Source: Caldilineaceae bacterium
GTDB taxonomy: Bacteria; Chloroflexota; Anaerolineae; Caldilineales; Caldilineaceae
DNA: 64,000 bases
Reading direction: 5' to 3'
NCBI GenBank assembly: GCA_020846635.1
Contig: JADLDO010000042.1
Coordinates: forward strand, 52,312 to 116,311
The notes below the pieces were generated by a model, which was given only the letters and a program-made list of their open reading frames with translations, did no database searches and was not told the origin of the DNA. A program made the translations under genes and the position numbers. This document shows, one piece after another, positions 26,047 to 34,794 of the stretch; positions within the stretch are counted from its first letter, which is position 1; the number at the start of each line of letters is the position of its first letter.

Positions 26047-27804
26047 TTACAATTCCTTAGCCGCTGTCCCCTGCTTCTGTTTGCGCGGGCCAAAACCGCG
26101 CCAACCTCTGCCAACGACTGGCGTCTCAGGACGGAACAGGTGATAGCCATCGTTTTCGTAGTAGTTGATGAAATAACCCAGATCGGTGACTGCCACCCGG
26201 TTTAACACCGGCCCAATCACGCGTGCGCCGGAACGTTCGAGTAATTCTTTGCAACGCAGCACGAGATCGGTGCGTGTGCCACGCGAATTGACAATCTGTA
26301 CTACCCCATCTACCTGGGGGGCAATGAGGATCGCGTCTGTCACCGTTACAGCAGGTGACGAATCATAGATCACAAGATCCGCCTGCTCGGACAGAGCTTG
26401 GATGAGCGCCGACGCCTGCTCTGAACTGAGCAACTCGGCTGGATTGGGCGAAGGTGTGCCACAAACCAATACCTGCAAATTCGGGATGCGGGTCGGTTGC
26501 AGGGCTTGTGCCAGCGTGAACTCGTCTTCCACGACGAGGTTCGTAAAGCCAGGTTCCCGCCGCAGTCCGAATGCCCGGTGGATTTCAGGCCGGCGCAGGT
26601 CTGCATCCACCAGGATGACGCGCTTGCCTGCCTGTGCAATGCTGATCGCCAGATTGGCCGCGGTGAAGGTTTTGCCTTCTCCCGGTCGGGCGCTCGTAAT
26701 GAGCAAACTGTGCAGTGGTTTGCCAATGCTTGCCATCCGTACCGCTGTGCGTAGCACCCGAATGGACTCGGCAATTGCTGTGCGTGGCTTGTGCAGCATG
26801 ATCAGTTCACTGCCTTTTCCACGCACCGGGTCGATGTCGTCAACAATGCCAATTGCCCCCAGGGTCGGCATTCCATAGACAAAATCCAACTCTTCAGGGT
26901 TTTTTACGCTGGAATCGAAATATTCCAGTCCCACTGCCAGCGCTACCCCAAGCGTCAGCGCGGCCGCGATGGCTGCAAGCAGAGGTTGGAGCAGGTTGCG
27001 CGGCAAGGGTTCGTCGGGCAGCCACGCTTTTTCGACAACGACCACGGTATCGACATTGCTGTTCGCCCGCTCAGTTTCAGCGAGCAATGCTTTTTGCGAA
27101 TCGGCCAGGCTGCCCAAGAGATCGACGCGTGATGATCGATAGTTCAGCAATTGGTTACGAGCCGCTAGAATTTCGGTGTCGCTCTCTGTTGATTGCGGGC
27201 CGCTATTCAATACGGTGATCTGGTGCTCCAGCGCCTGAATCTGATCTTCGTAGTAAATCAGTTCGGTACGTAGGAGATTGATCGCTTCCGCAAGTTGATC
27301 GATTTCATGCACGCGCCTTGTGTCTGATTGCGCGTTCAAGAGAGCCGTTTGCTCAGCACGTATACGCTCCTCGTTGCCTTCGATCAGCATCTGTGCCGTC
27401 GTGTCCGCCATCGCTTTGGCGACGACTGGATCGCGATAGGTCGCGGCAATCCTGAAGAGTTGGGTGTCGTCGACATACTGCGCGACAATGGCCCCAATGA
27501 TCTCGTCTTCCTTAGGTTCAACCGGCAAGGCTTGCGCTTCTAATTCCTTTGCCACGGCGGATGCAAAAGAGCGCGACTGCATAAACTCCATGTAGGTATT
27601 GGCTAGGGGAACCAATCCATCGGACATCTGGTAGCTGACGGTCGAATCTAGGGTCGCGGGATTGATAAGCAGGGTTGTGCTGGTGCGATATTGGGGGTCT
27701 TGGTTCAGCACATAGTAACTAGCAGCAACCATCGCCATGCAGACGAGCCCGATGATCAGCCATATTCGTTTGCGGATTAGATTCCAGTAATGAAGTAGTT
27801 CCAT
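26047..27804 (-). CDS. Polysaccharide co-polymerase / BY-type tyrosine autokinase (Wzz-Wzc-like)
   Basis: This 585-residue protein has a Wzz domain with a first membrane segment (IWLIIGLVCMAMVAASYYV, ~15-33), a coiled-coil periplasmic region and a second membrane segment near 280-300. The cytoplasmic kinase domain has Walker A SARPGEGKT and Walker A' ILVDADLRRP. A short Tyr cluster (GYFINYYENDGYHLF) lies near the C terminus, where BY-kinases autophosphorylate. Such proteins set chain length and control assembly of capsule or exopolysaccharide. It is the first integral-membrane assembly gene of the operon after the propeller gene. Confidence 0.88.
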   Translation of the reverse strand: MELLHYWNLIRKRIWLIIGLVCMAMVAASYYVLNQDPQYRTSTTLLINPATLDSTVSYQMSDGLVPLANTYMEFMQSRSFASAVAKELEAQALPVEPKEDEIIGAIVAQYVDDTQLFRIAATYRDPVVAKAMADTTAQMLIEGNEERIRAEQTALLNAQSDTRRVHEIDQLAEAINLLRTELIYYEDQIQALEHQITVLNSGPQSTESDTEILAARNQLLNYRSSRVDLLGSLADSQKALLAETERANSNVDTVVVVEKAWLPDEPLPRNLLQPLLAAIAAALTLGVALAVGLEYFDSSVKNPEELDFVYGMPTLGAIGIVDDIDPVRGKGSELIMLHKPRTAIAESIRVLRTAVRMASIGKPLHSLLITSARPGEGKTFTAANLAISIAQAGKRVILVDADLRRPEIHRAFGLRREPGFTNLVVEDEFTLAQALQPTRIPNLQVLVCGTPSPNPAELLSSEQASALIQALSEQADLVIYDSSPAVTVTDAILIAPQVDGVVQIVNSRGTRTDLVLRCKELLERSGARVIGPVLNRVAVTDLGYFINYYENDGYHLFRPETPVVGRGWRGFGPRKQKQGTAAKEL

Positions 27805-27857
27805 GCGTCCTCACATAGCCACCTGACACAGCTACCTAACACGACCACCTGTTGCGT

Positions 27858-29738
27858 TTACTTCACCCAAACCGGATCCCAGTCATTGAAGTCGTTATTG
27901 CTGAGATTGCGTAGATTGCTGCCGTCGCGGTTCATGACCCAAATCTGCTTGCGCTGCGTATCCCGATTTGACCAGAAGACCAGCCGGCTGCCATCGGGCG
28001 ACCAACTGGGATGTTTGTCCCATTCCCATTCGTTGGTGGTTAGCCGCGTTAGGCCTGTGCCATCGGCGTTGATCAGGAAGATCTCATCATTGCCCGGATC
28101 GGGAGAGACAAAGGCAATTGTGTTGTCGACTGGTGACCAGACTGGATCGTAGGCGATCTCCTCGAAGCGGGTGAGTTGGAAGCGCGTCCCATTCTTTATA
28201 TCAACTGTCCAAAGCTGTAAACTGCTGATCTGCTGGTTGGAAACCACCACTTGAAAGTCACCGGCGGGGGCCAGCGACTCACCATTTTTGGCCTGTGCAT
28301 AAACCCATTCAGGCGCTTCGCCTGTCCACACGTTAACGTTACTGCCGTCCGGCTCCATGACCATTAACGACTCACTCCCCATCCGATCCGAGTAGAAAAG
28401 GATTTTGCCGGGCAGGAAATCTGGAATCGCGCCGGGCGTCGTGGTCGGCGTTGGTGTCGGGGTAAAGGAGTCATAGGCCATGATCAGCGGTGTTGGCGGG
28501 GGTAATGGCGTGGAGGTTGCTGTCCAGACATTCGGGGGTGTTGCCGTTGCTGTGCCGCGTACAATCTCCTGTGCGGTTGCCATTTGCGCCCACCAACTCG
28601 CGGTCACTTGATTTTCTGGGGTGGGCGTGTTCGTAACGATGACCGGCGTTACCCAGTTGGGTGGCATGGGTGTGGGCGTGACGGTGGGTGATGCCGTACC
28701 CATCAGCGGATCGGGCGTTGCCATTGCGGTCGCGGTCAAACGCTCCGCTGCCAGGGCCAGCAAGGCATAGCCATCGGATGGAACAGGCGTAATCACCACA
28801 TAGTTTGGCGTGGGTGAAGGCGGGGCATCCACAGCAGGGCCGCCGGTCACAATCCGCAACACGGGCGCGCGCCCCATTGAACGCGTGCCAAAGCCGCTGT
28901 CCCAGCCAAATAAATTATCAGGGCCTTCGCTGGGGCCGGTGATCCGAAACGATACGCTATGCGTAAAAAGACGCGCTTCCAGCAAACCCAGCCCTTCGGG
29001 GGGGATGGAGAAAATATTGGTCTTGCCCACGTCTAGCGCTGCACTCGCAACAGGGTCGTTCAGCACGACTGTGCCACTATCTTCACGCGCCAGCCAGGAG
29101 AAATCGCGCGTCGTCCAATCCAGATCCATCCACTCATCTAGCATTTGCAGCGTCCAAACGCCCTCTGTGCCGCGATAGTCGCTGACCAGTCCTGTCAGCG
29201 CCAGGTCGGCATAGAGAATGGGGGAGCCCGGTGGAATTTGCGACAAATCAAATTGCATAGCGCCGACATGGTCTTCTCCCTCAAAGACACCGGCGAAGAT
29301 ATTGTAGTCTCCAAAATGGTTGGCAACTTCATCATTGGCCCGCGCCCATCCCACCGATGCAGGATTGGCAGGATAGAGCAGATAGACCTCGCCATTTTCC
29401 GGCACCGGCACTTCCGGCAAGACCAGAGGGGGTATTGCAGTCATGGAGGCAACAGGTGATGGCGTTGGTGTCGGCATTAAGGCAGCAACCCTACTGTACG
29501 AGGGAACGCTCGACGGCTCTGTTATGGCTGACGGAACCTCTGTTGTCGTTTGTCCAACCGCGCGCGGATCATCTGTGTTAGGCTCAATTGTGCTGGATGT
29601 AAGGGGCATCATTTGTGCCTGCGACGATGTTGTGACCGCGCCACCTCCTGGCTGGAGGCTGAAGACCACCACCGATCCAATTCCGATCATGATCACCGCA
29701 ATCGTGAGCCAAACAGACTCCGTGTGGTCATTACTCAT
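27858..29738 (-). CDS. Membrane-anchored TolB-like beta-propeller protein with Thr/Pro-rich stalk
   Basis: Start placed at ATG 29738 (626 residues), just after the epimerase stop; a longer frame would overlap that gene by 100 bp. Residues ~8-26 (VWLTIAVIMIGIGSVVVFS) form a membrane anchor. The middle includes a jelly-roll-like segment (~150-290) and extended TPTPTPT stalks. The C-terminal ~160 residues carry PD40/TolB repeats (PVWSPVDNTIAFVS, PSWSPDGSRLVFWS). Such proteins are common on Chloroflexota surfaces. A role in glycan anchoring or surface sensing is only inferred from location. Confidence 0.65.
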   Translation of the reverse strand: MSNDHTESVWLTIAVIMIGIGSVVVFSLQPGGGAVTTSSQAQMMPLTSSTIEPNTDDPRAVGQTTTEVPSAITEPSSVPSYSRVAALMPTPTPSPVASMTAIPPLVLPEVPVPENGEVYLLYPANPASVGWARANDEVANHFGDYNIFAGVFEGEDHVGAMQFDLSQIPPGSPILYADLALTGLVSDYRGTEGVWTLQMLDEWMDLDWTTRDFSWLAREDSGTVVLNDPVASAALDVGKTNIFSIPPEGLGLLEARLFTHSVSFRITGPSEGPDNLFGWDSGFGTRSMGRAPVLRIVTGGPAVDAPPSPTPNYVVITPVPSDGYALLALAAERLTATAMATPDPLMGTASPTVTPTPMPPNWVTPVIVTNTPTPENQVTASWWAQMATAQEIVRGTATATPPNVWTATSTPLPPPTPLIMAYDSFTPTPTPTTTPGAIPDFLPGKILFYSDRMGSESLMVMEPDGSNVNVWTGEAPEWVYAQAKNGESLAPAGDFQVVVSNQQISSLQLWTVDIKNGTRFQLTRFEEIAYDPVWSPVDNTIAFVSPDPGNDEIFLINADGTGLTRLTTNEWEWDKHPSWSPDGSRLVFWSNRDTQRKQIWVMNRDGSNLRNLSNNDFNDWDPVWVK

Positions 29739-29749
29739 CCGATGGACCC

Positions 29750-30745
29750 TTAGTCGTAGGTCACAATCTCCTGCGCCCAGGCGCGGTGTGCCATATACCA
29801 GTTGACCGATTCTTCCACACCGTGGGCAAAGACGGAACGTGGCTGCCAATGCAGCAGGTTTCGGGCCTTGTTGTTATCGGCCCAGGATGCCGGGGTGTCG
29901 GCTGCGTGACGAGTTTCAAACTCTAGCACAGCCTTCCTGCCCACAATTTCTTCGATCAGATGTATCGCATCGAGCAAGACAACCGGCTCGTCTGATCCCA
30001 AGTTGATAATTTCATATCCAACCGGCGCAAGACCGGCAATTGTCCCGCGGGCGATATCATCCACATAGGTAAAGTCCCGCGACTGCTTACCATCGCCAAA
30101 GACGACGACGGGACGACCCTCGCTGATCCACTGTATGAAGCGGAATAGGCTCATATCGGGACGCCCCGCGGGGCCATAGACGGTAAAGTAGCGGAAAACT
30201 GTCACATCCAGCCCGTACAGATAATGGTAGGTATAGCACAACACCTCTGCGGCCTTCTTCGAGGCGGCATAGGGGGAAAGCGGCAGATTGGTACACTGCA
30301 TCTCGCGCCAGGGCATGGGGTTGTCCTTGCCATACAAGCTTGAGGTGGACGAGAGGATAAATTTAGGGACGGCAAAGTCCTTGCAAAGCTCAAGCAAATT
30401 GAGCGTTCCGGTTGTATTGGTGTCGAAATAGGTCCACGGGTTGATGACCGACGGGCGCACCCCTGCCCGCGCCGCCAGATTGATGACCGCAGCAAAACTT
30501 TCGCTTGCGGAATCCACATGGCTCTCAAACAGATCGCGCAAGCGCTGTTGGTCGGTGATGTCCAGGCAATAGTAGATAAAATTCGGGCGGCTGATCAGGG
30601 TGGCGAGTCGCCATTGTTTGAGCCGCAAATCGTACGCCTGGTTCATGTTGTCAACACCGACAACCACATGACCCTCTGCCAATAGCATTTCGATTACTTT
30701 GGAGCCAATAAACCCCGCTGCGCCCGTCACTAGATACTTCGCCAT
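29750..30745 (-). CDS. NAD-dependent epimerase, UDP-glucuronate 4-epimerase-like
   Basis: This 331-residue short-chain dehydrogenase-type epimerase begins with VTGAAGFIGSKVIEMLL (NAD-binding GxxGxxG) followed by VGVDNMNQAYDLRLKQWRL, the loop typical of UDP-glucuronate 4-epimerases. The catalytic residues are visible as SSTSSLYG and YAASKKA (Tyr-x3-Lys). It would supply UDP-galacturonic acid or a related sugar. It is the first gene of the long minus-strand run, so the promoter for the entire locus should lie in the adjacent 30746-31565 control region. Confidence 0.85.
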   Translation of the reverse strand: MAKYLVTGAAGFIGSKVIEMLLAEGHVVVGVDNMNQAYDLRLKQWRLATLISRPNFIYYCLDITDQQRLRDLFESHVDSASESFAAVINLAARAGVRPSVINPWTYFDTNTTGTLNLLELCKDFAVPKFILSSTSSLYGKDNPMPWREMQCTNLPLSPYAASKKAAEVLCYTYHYLYGLDVTVFRYFTVYGPAGRPDMSLFRFIQWISEGRPVVVFGDGKQSRDFTYVDDIARGTIAGLAPVGYEIINLGSDEPVVLLDAIHLIEEIVGRKAVLEFETRHAADTPASWADNNKARNLLHWQPRSVFAHGVEESVNWYMAHRAWAQEIVTYD

Positions 30746-31565
30746 GTGTCAGATCCCTGCTATCTAGATAGGCAACGAGCAAGTCTGTTGGCCTATTTGC
30801 GCCTTCCAAAAGAGACGGTTCCGCGATCTAAAATGGCTGATTGGGAGATGATCTTTGCTGGAGAGAATGAAAGATCCCGGCTCTGTACCGATTGCCGAGA
30901 TCTAAATAAAGTTCCGGTGTTCCGTGTGCCAAGAATACTTGAGCAGAAACGAGGGATCGTTCAAGTAATGCAGCCCAATTGCTCAACGCAATCGACTGCA
31001 ACGCTGCGATATGGAATTCAGGGAAACTGAATTATTGAATTCGTGTACCTCAGAGGGAAGGCACAAGCGCGGTGTAAAAAACGAGTAGGAACGAGAACCG
31101 ACAATCGCCTAGTGACAATTCTCGTCCTGGTGGACGAGATACGAACGCTACGCGGGAAAGAGTCCCGGCAGATGGCAGCAGGCAACGAGTTCCGAATGGA
31201 GAGGCTAACGATGAAAGGAACAATGAAGGGGAGAACGCTTGTAAGACAGACTTAAGGGAATACGCCTTCTGGCATTTTGTATATACCAGCAACTACGCCG
31301 AACGCCTGACAATAACTTGTCAATATGGAAATTCTATCATTACGGGTTCGGCAGCATCATGTTAGATTCGTTACAATCTTAGCATACAATTTTTGGTTGA
31401 CAAGCGGTTCTAGATGAACGCATATAACTCGTAGTGTTGCACGCGTACAAACGTAGTATTGTGAGAGCATAATCGTAGTGTTTAAGATCATGGTACACAT
31501 GCTATAGTCGTAACAGTGACCGCTTCGAACGTCCCATTTTGTGTACGGATCGAGAGGTCGTCGTG
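30746..31565. other. 820-bp divergent control region without a convincing gene
   Basis: This gap separates the minus-strand polysaccharide operon from the plus-strand pglE-pglF pair. Short open frames in it lack ribosome-binding sites and family resemblance. A hairpin with 8-bp arms and a 4-base loop lies at 31120-31139 (TCTCGTCC/GGACGAGA), and a TTGACA box at 31397-31402. Purine-rich, structured-looking sequence at about 31040-31260 could be a leader RNA, but it matches no riboswitch I know. The strongest element is the repeat-plus-promoter array at 31430-31508. Confidence 0.6.
31430..31508 (+). promoter_or_regulatory. Three 22-bp-phased direct repeats next to an extended -10 promoter
   Basis: The nonamer CGTAGTRTT occurs at 31430-31438, 31452-31460 and 31474-31482, with starts exactly 22 bp apart (two helical turns). 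The last copy reaches the expected -35 position of an extended -10 box TGC-TATAGT (31500-31508). No good -35 consensus exists there, so an activator binding the repeats is a natural reading. Transcription starting near 31515 would give a leader of about 50 bases before pglE. Confidence 0.65.
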
Positions 31566-32705
31566 ATGAACCACTCCAGAATTTATCTTTCCCCACCGCA
31601 TATGTCTGGGTACGAACAGTCCTACGTCGCCGATGTTTTTGCCTCGAATTGGATTGCTCCTCTTGGGCCGCAGATCGATGCTTTTGAAAAAGAGTTTAGC
31701 GCCGCCGTGGGCGTCCCCCATGCGCTGGCGCTGGCTTCGGGCACAGCAGGACTGCACTTGTCGCTGCGCCTGCTGGGTGTCGGCCCTGGTGACGATGTGG
31801 TCGTTTCAACATTAACCTTTGCCGCCAGCGCATTCCCTGTGATTTATCAAGGCGCACAGCCGGTCTTTATTGATTCTGAACCCTTTTCCTGGAATATGGA
31901 CCCTCAACTTCTGGCGCGGTTCCTTGCGGATCGTGCCCGGCAGCGGCGGCTGCCAAAGGCCGTTGTCCTTGTTCATCTCTACGGTCAGTGCGCCGATCTG
32001 GAGCCGATTCTGTCACTCTGTGACCGCTATGAGATCCCGCTTATCGAAGATGCCGCGGAAGCATTGGGCAGCAGCTATCAAGGCAAATTCGCCGGCTCAT
32101 TTGGCCGCGCAGCCGTTTTTTCCTTTAACGGCAACAAGATCATAACCTCCTCCGGTGGCGGTATGCTTGTTTCGTCCGACGCGGATCTTATCGCACATGC
32201 GCGCAAGCTCGCCTCGCAAGCGCGCGATCCGGTTCCTCATTACCAACATTCGGAAGTTGGCTACAATTACCGGATGAGCAACCTCGTGGCAGCAGTGGGG
32301 CGCGGTCAACTCCAAGTGCTTGAGGAACGAGTTGCAGCCCGTCGCCGCAACTTCGCATGGTACGCGGAACACCTCGCCGGCCTTCCGGGGATCAAGTTCA
32401 TGCCCGAAGCTGGTTGGGGGCGACACACGCGCTGGCTGACATGCCTGACTGTTGATCCCGCTGCCTTTGGCGCAGACCGGGAAATGATTCGCCTGGCTCT
32501 GGAAGCCAAGAACATAGAGGCTCGACCTGTGTGGAATCCGTTACACCTTCAGCCGATCTTCTCGCAATGTGAAAGCGTTGGCGGAGGCGTCGCGGAAAAG
32601 CTGTTTGGGCAAGGTCTTTGCTTACCATCCGGCTCAAGTCTGACTGAGGCTGATTTGACACGCGTCGTCGAAACCATCCATTGCGCGGCCCGATCTATTT
32701 CCTGA
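31566..32705 (+). CDS. pglE: UDP-4-amino-4,6-dideoxy-GlcNAc aminotransferase (PglE-like)
   Basis: ATG 31566 has a GAGAGG box 8 bases upstream and is preferred over TTG 31539; it gives 379 residues. The sequence follows Campylobacter PglE closely in order: IYLSPPHMSGYE, SNWIAPLGPQID, ALASGTAGLHLSLRL, PLIEDAAEALGSSYQGK and the PLP lysine in FSFNGNKIITSSGGGML, ending with QGLCLPSGSSL. PglE transfers an amino group to UDP-4-keto-6-deoxy-GlcNAc. The next gene encodes the dehydratase that makes that substrate, so the two form a two-step pathway. Confidence 0.87.
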   Translation: MNHSRIYLSPPHMSGYEQSYVADVFASNWIAPLGPQIDAFEKEFSAAVGVPHALALASGTAGLHLSLRLLGVGPGDDVVVSTLTFAASAFPVIYQGAQPVFIDSEPFSWNMDPQLLARFLADRARQRRLPKAVVLVHLYGQCADLEPILSLCDRYEIPLIEDAAEALGSSYQGKFAGSFGRAAVFSFNGNKIITSSGGGMLVSSDADLIAHARKLASQARDPVPHYQHSEVGYNYRMSNLVAAVGRGQLQVLEERVAARRRNFAWYAEHLAGLPGIKFMPEAGWGRHTRWLTCLTVDPAAFGADREMIRLALEAKNIEARPVWNPLHLQPIFSQCESVGGGVAEKLFGQGLCLPSGSSLTEADLTRVVETIHCAARSIS

Positions 32706-32738
32706 CATCACGATTTCACTGTTCAATGGAGTACCTCT

Positions 32739-34775
32739 GTGTCACCAACAACCCTTGTGTCACCAACAGAGAGCCCCCAACCACCTGGAGTCGTTCGCCA
32801 TTTGCGGATCCGGTATCTGATCCTCATTGACCTGATTCTGGCGTTGAATGCGGTCCTGCTCGCGATCCTGCTCCGGCTGGAATCCGTTGACGCTGCATTG
32901 ACTTACCTTCGCTCCGGCGGTTGGACATTGTTATTTGTTGCCCCGTCAGTACGGTTTTTCATCTACTATCGCCTCAATCTCTATAACAGGTTCTGGCGCT
33001 ATGCCAGCATGCATGACCTACACACCATCTTTCTGGCGAGTGTCATCGCGCCCATTGGCATCGCGTTTTTCAACTTTGGGTTGCAGCCCCGGCTGGGTTT
33101 GCCCTACAGTGAGTCCGGGTCTGTCTGGCTGCTGGAGGCAATCTGCAGCATGGTTCTGCTGGCAGGTTCCCGTTTTCTCATGCGCTCGCTCAGCCAATTC
33201 AAGCGTCGGAAACAGGCGCGGCCTGCAACGGATGTGAAGGCAACGCTCGTCGTCGGCGCAGGCGATGCCGGGGCTATGGTCATGCATGAGATCCTGCGTG
33301 ATCCCGGCACAGATCTTAAGGTCGTCGGCTTTGTGGATGACAACGTAGACAAGCATGGGGGTGTTTTGCTGGGCGCGCCCGTTTTGGGGGGGCGCGAGCG
33401 GATTCCAGAGCTTGTGCGTCAATATGCTGTTAGCCAAATCATCATCGCAATGCCTACCGCCCCAGGCAAGGTGATACGCGAGGTGATGGGGATGTGTGAG
33501 CGGGTCAACATCTCCCCGCGCGTCGTGCCCAGTCTCCACGCCATTGTGGATGGCAGCATGAGCCTGAGCCAATTGCGCCCTGTCGACCTGGAGGATCTCC
33601 TGCGCCGCGATTCGATCCACACAGATAATGGTGCTGTACGCAATCTTATCGTCGGGCGGACAGTCCTCGTTACGGGTGGGGGTGGCTCGATTGGCAGCGA
33701 ACTCTGCCGCCAGATTCTCCAGTGTGAGCCGGCAGAACTCATTGTCTTGGGTCACGGTGAAAACTCGATCTTTGAAATCGAACAGGAACTTCGCACGCGG
33801 CAGCAGATGGGCCGGCTCACGACAAAGATCACGACCTGCATCGCCGACATTCGGATGGCCGAGCGTATTCGTACGGTCTTTTTCCAACATCGTCCTGAGA
33901 TCGTCTTTCATGCCGCGGCTCACAAACACGTACCTTTAATGGAAGCCAACCCCGGTGAAGCGATTACAAACAACATCGTCGGCACTCAGAATGTCTTGAA
34001 TGCGGCGCTGGCGACCAATCTGGATCATTTTGTAATGATTTCCAGCGACAAGGCCGTGAACCCGACGAGTGTCATGGGCGCGACCAAGCGCGGGGCAGAA
34101 ATGTTGGTGTTGGATGCGGCGCGGCGCAGCGGCAAATGCTATGTCGCGGTGCGCTTTGGCAATGTGCTGGGCAGCCGCGGCAGTGTTGTGCTGACCTTCA
34201 AGCAGCAGATTGCCGCGGGCGGGCCTGTAACTGTTACACATCCAGAGGTAGAACGCTTCTTCATGACCATTCCAGAGGCAGTACAACTGGTGCTCCAGGC
34301 TGCTGCCTTTGGCAAGGGTGGCGAAATCTTCATGCTGGATATGGGCGAGCCCGTACGCATATTGGATCTGGCGCGCGATTTGATCCGGCTTTCCGGACTC
34401 AAAGAGGGGGGCGACATCGACATCGAGTTCACAGGGATGCGCCCCGGAGAAAAGATGTATGAAGACCTGTTCCTGCCAGGAGAGGACTATCGCACAACCG
34501 GCCATCCAAAAGTGCGTATTGCGGTCAACGCCGGTCGCTATGTGCCGCGTGACTTGCACGAACAGGTTTTGGAGCTAGGCCGAGCCGCCCAAAGCGATCA
34601 GCGCGATCGAATTCTGCAACTGTTGAGAAGACTTGTTCCTGAATATGGGCCTGTCGTGCCGCCGATCCTGCTGCCGGAGCCGCCCCGTGTGGAAAGAGCG
34701 CCAAGACAGCCCGAGTTTGCTTTGACGCAGTTGAACGGGGGGACGACGCTCGCGAGCGAGACAGGCCCAGGGTAG
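32739..34775 (+). CDS. pglF: UDP-GlcNAc 4,6-dehydratase, membrane-anchored (PglF/CapD-like)
   Basis: A 678-residue protein from GTG 32739 (GGAG upstream); a 21-bp duplication repeats the first codons. Four or so N-terminal membrane helices (LILIDLILALNAVLLAILLR and others) are followed by a CoA-binding-like Rossmann domain (TLVVGAGDAGAMVMHEIL). The catalytic short-chain dehydrogenase domain has VLVTGGGGSIGSELCRQIL and the PglF-type SSDKAVNPTSVMGATKR, where the usual Tyr of the SDR triad is Met. It converts UDP-GlcNAc to the 4-keto-6-deoxy sugar used by the PglE-like enzyme 33 bp upstream. Confidence 0.9.
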   Translation: MSPTTLVSPTESPQPPGVVRHLRIRYLILIDLILALNAVLLAILLRLESVDAALTYLRSGGWTLLFVAPSVRFFIYYRLNLYNRFWRYASMHDLHTIFLASVIAPIGIAFFNFGLQPRLGLPYSESGSVWLLEAICSMVLLAGSRFLMRSLSQFKRRKQARPATDVKATLVVGAGDAGAMVMHEILRDPGTDLKVVGFVDDNVDKHGGVLLGAPVLGGRERIPELVRQYAVSQIIIAMPTAPGKVIREVMGMCERVNISPRVVPSLHAIVDGSMSLSQLRPVDLEDLLRRDSIHTDNGAVRNLIVGRTVLVTGGGGSIGSELCRQILQCEPAELIVLGHGENSIFEIEQELRTRQQMGRLTTKITTCIADIRMAERIRTVFFQHRPEIVFHAAAHKHVPLMEANPGEAITNNIVGTQNVLNAALATNLDHFVMISSDKAVNPTSVMGATKRGAEMLVLDAARRSGKCYVAVRFGNVLGSRGSVVLTFKQQIAAGGPVTVTHPEVERFFMTIPEAVQLVLQAAAFGKGGEIFMLDMGEPVRILDLARDLIRLSGLKEGGDIDIEFTGMRPGEKMYEDLFLPGEDYRTTGHPKVRIAVNAGRYVPRDLHEQVLELGRAAQSDQRDRILQLLRRLVPEYGPVVPPILLPEPPRVERAPRQPEFALTQLNGGTTLASETGPG

Positions 34776-34794
34776 CCGCCCCCACTGTAGACCT

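Noticed and set aside
30746..31030. 94-residue plus-strand frame beginning at the epimerase start
   Set aside because: No ribosome-binding site or family resemblance, and it occupies a control region.
31040..31260. Structured leader resembling a riboswitch
   Set aside because: Hairpins and purine-rich stretches are present, but no known aptamer consensus could be matched by eye.
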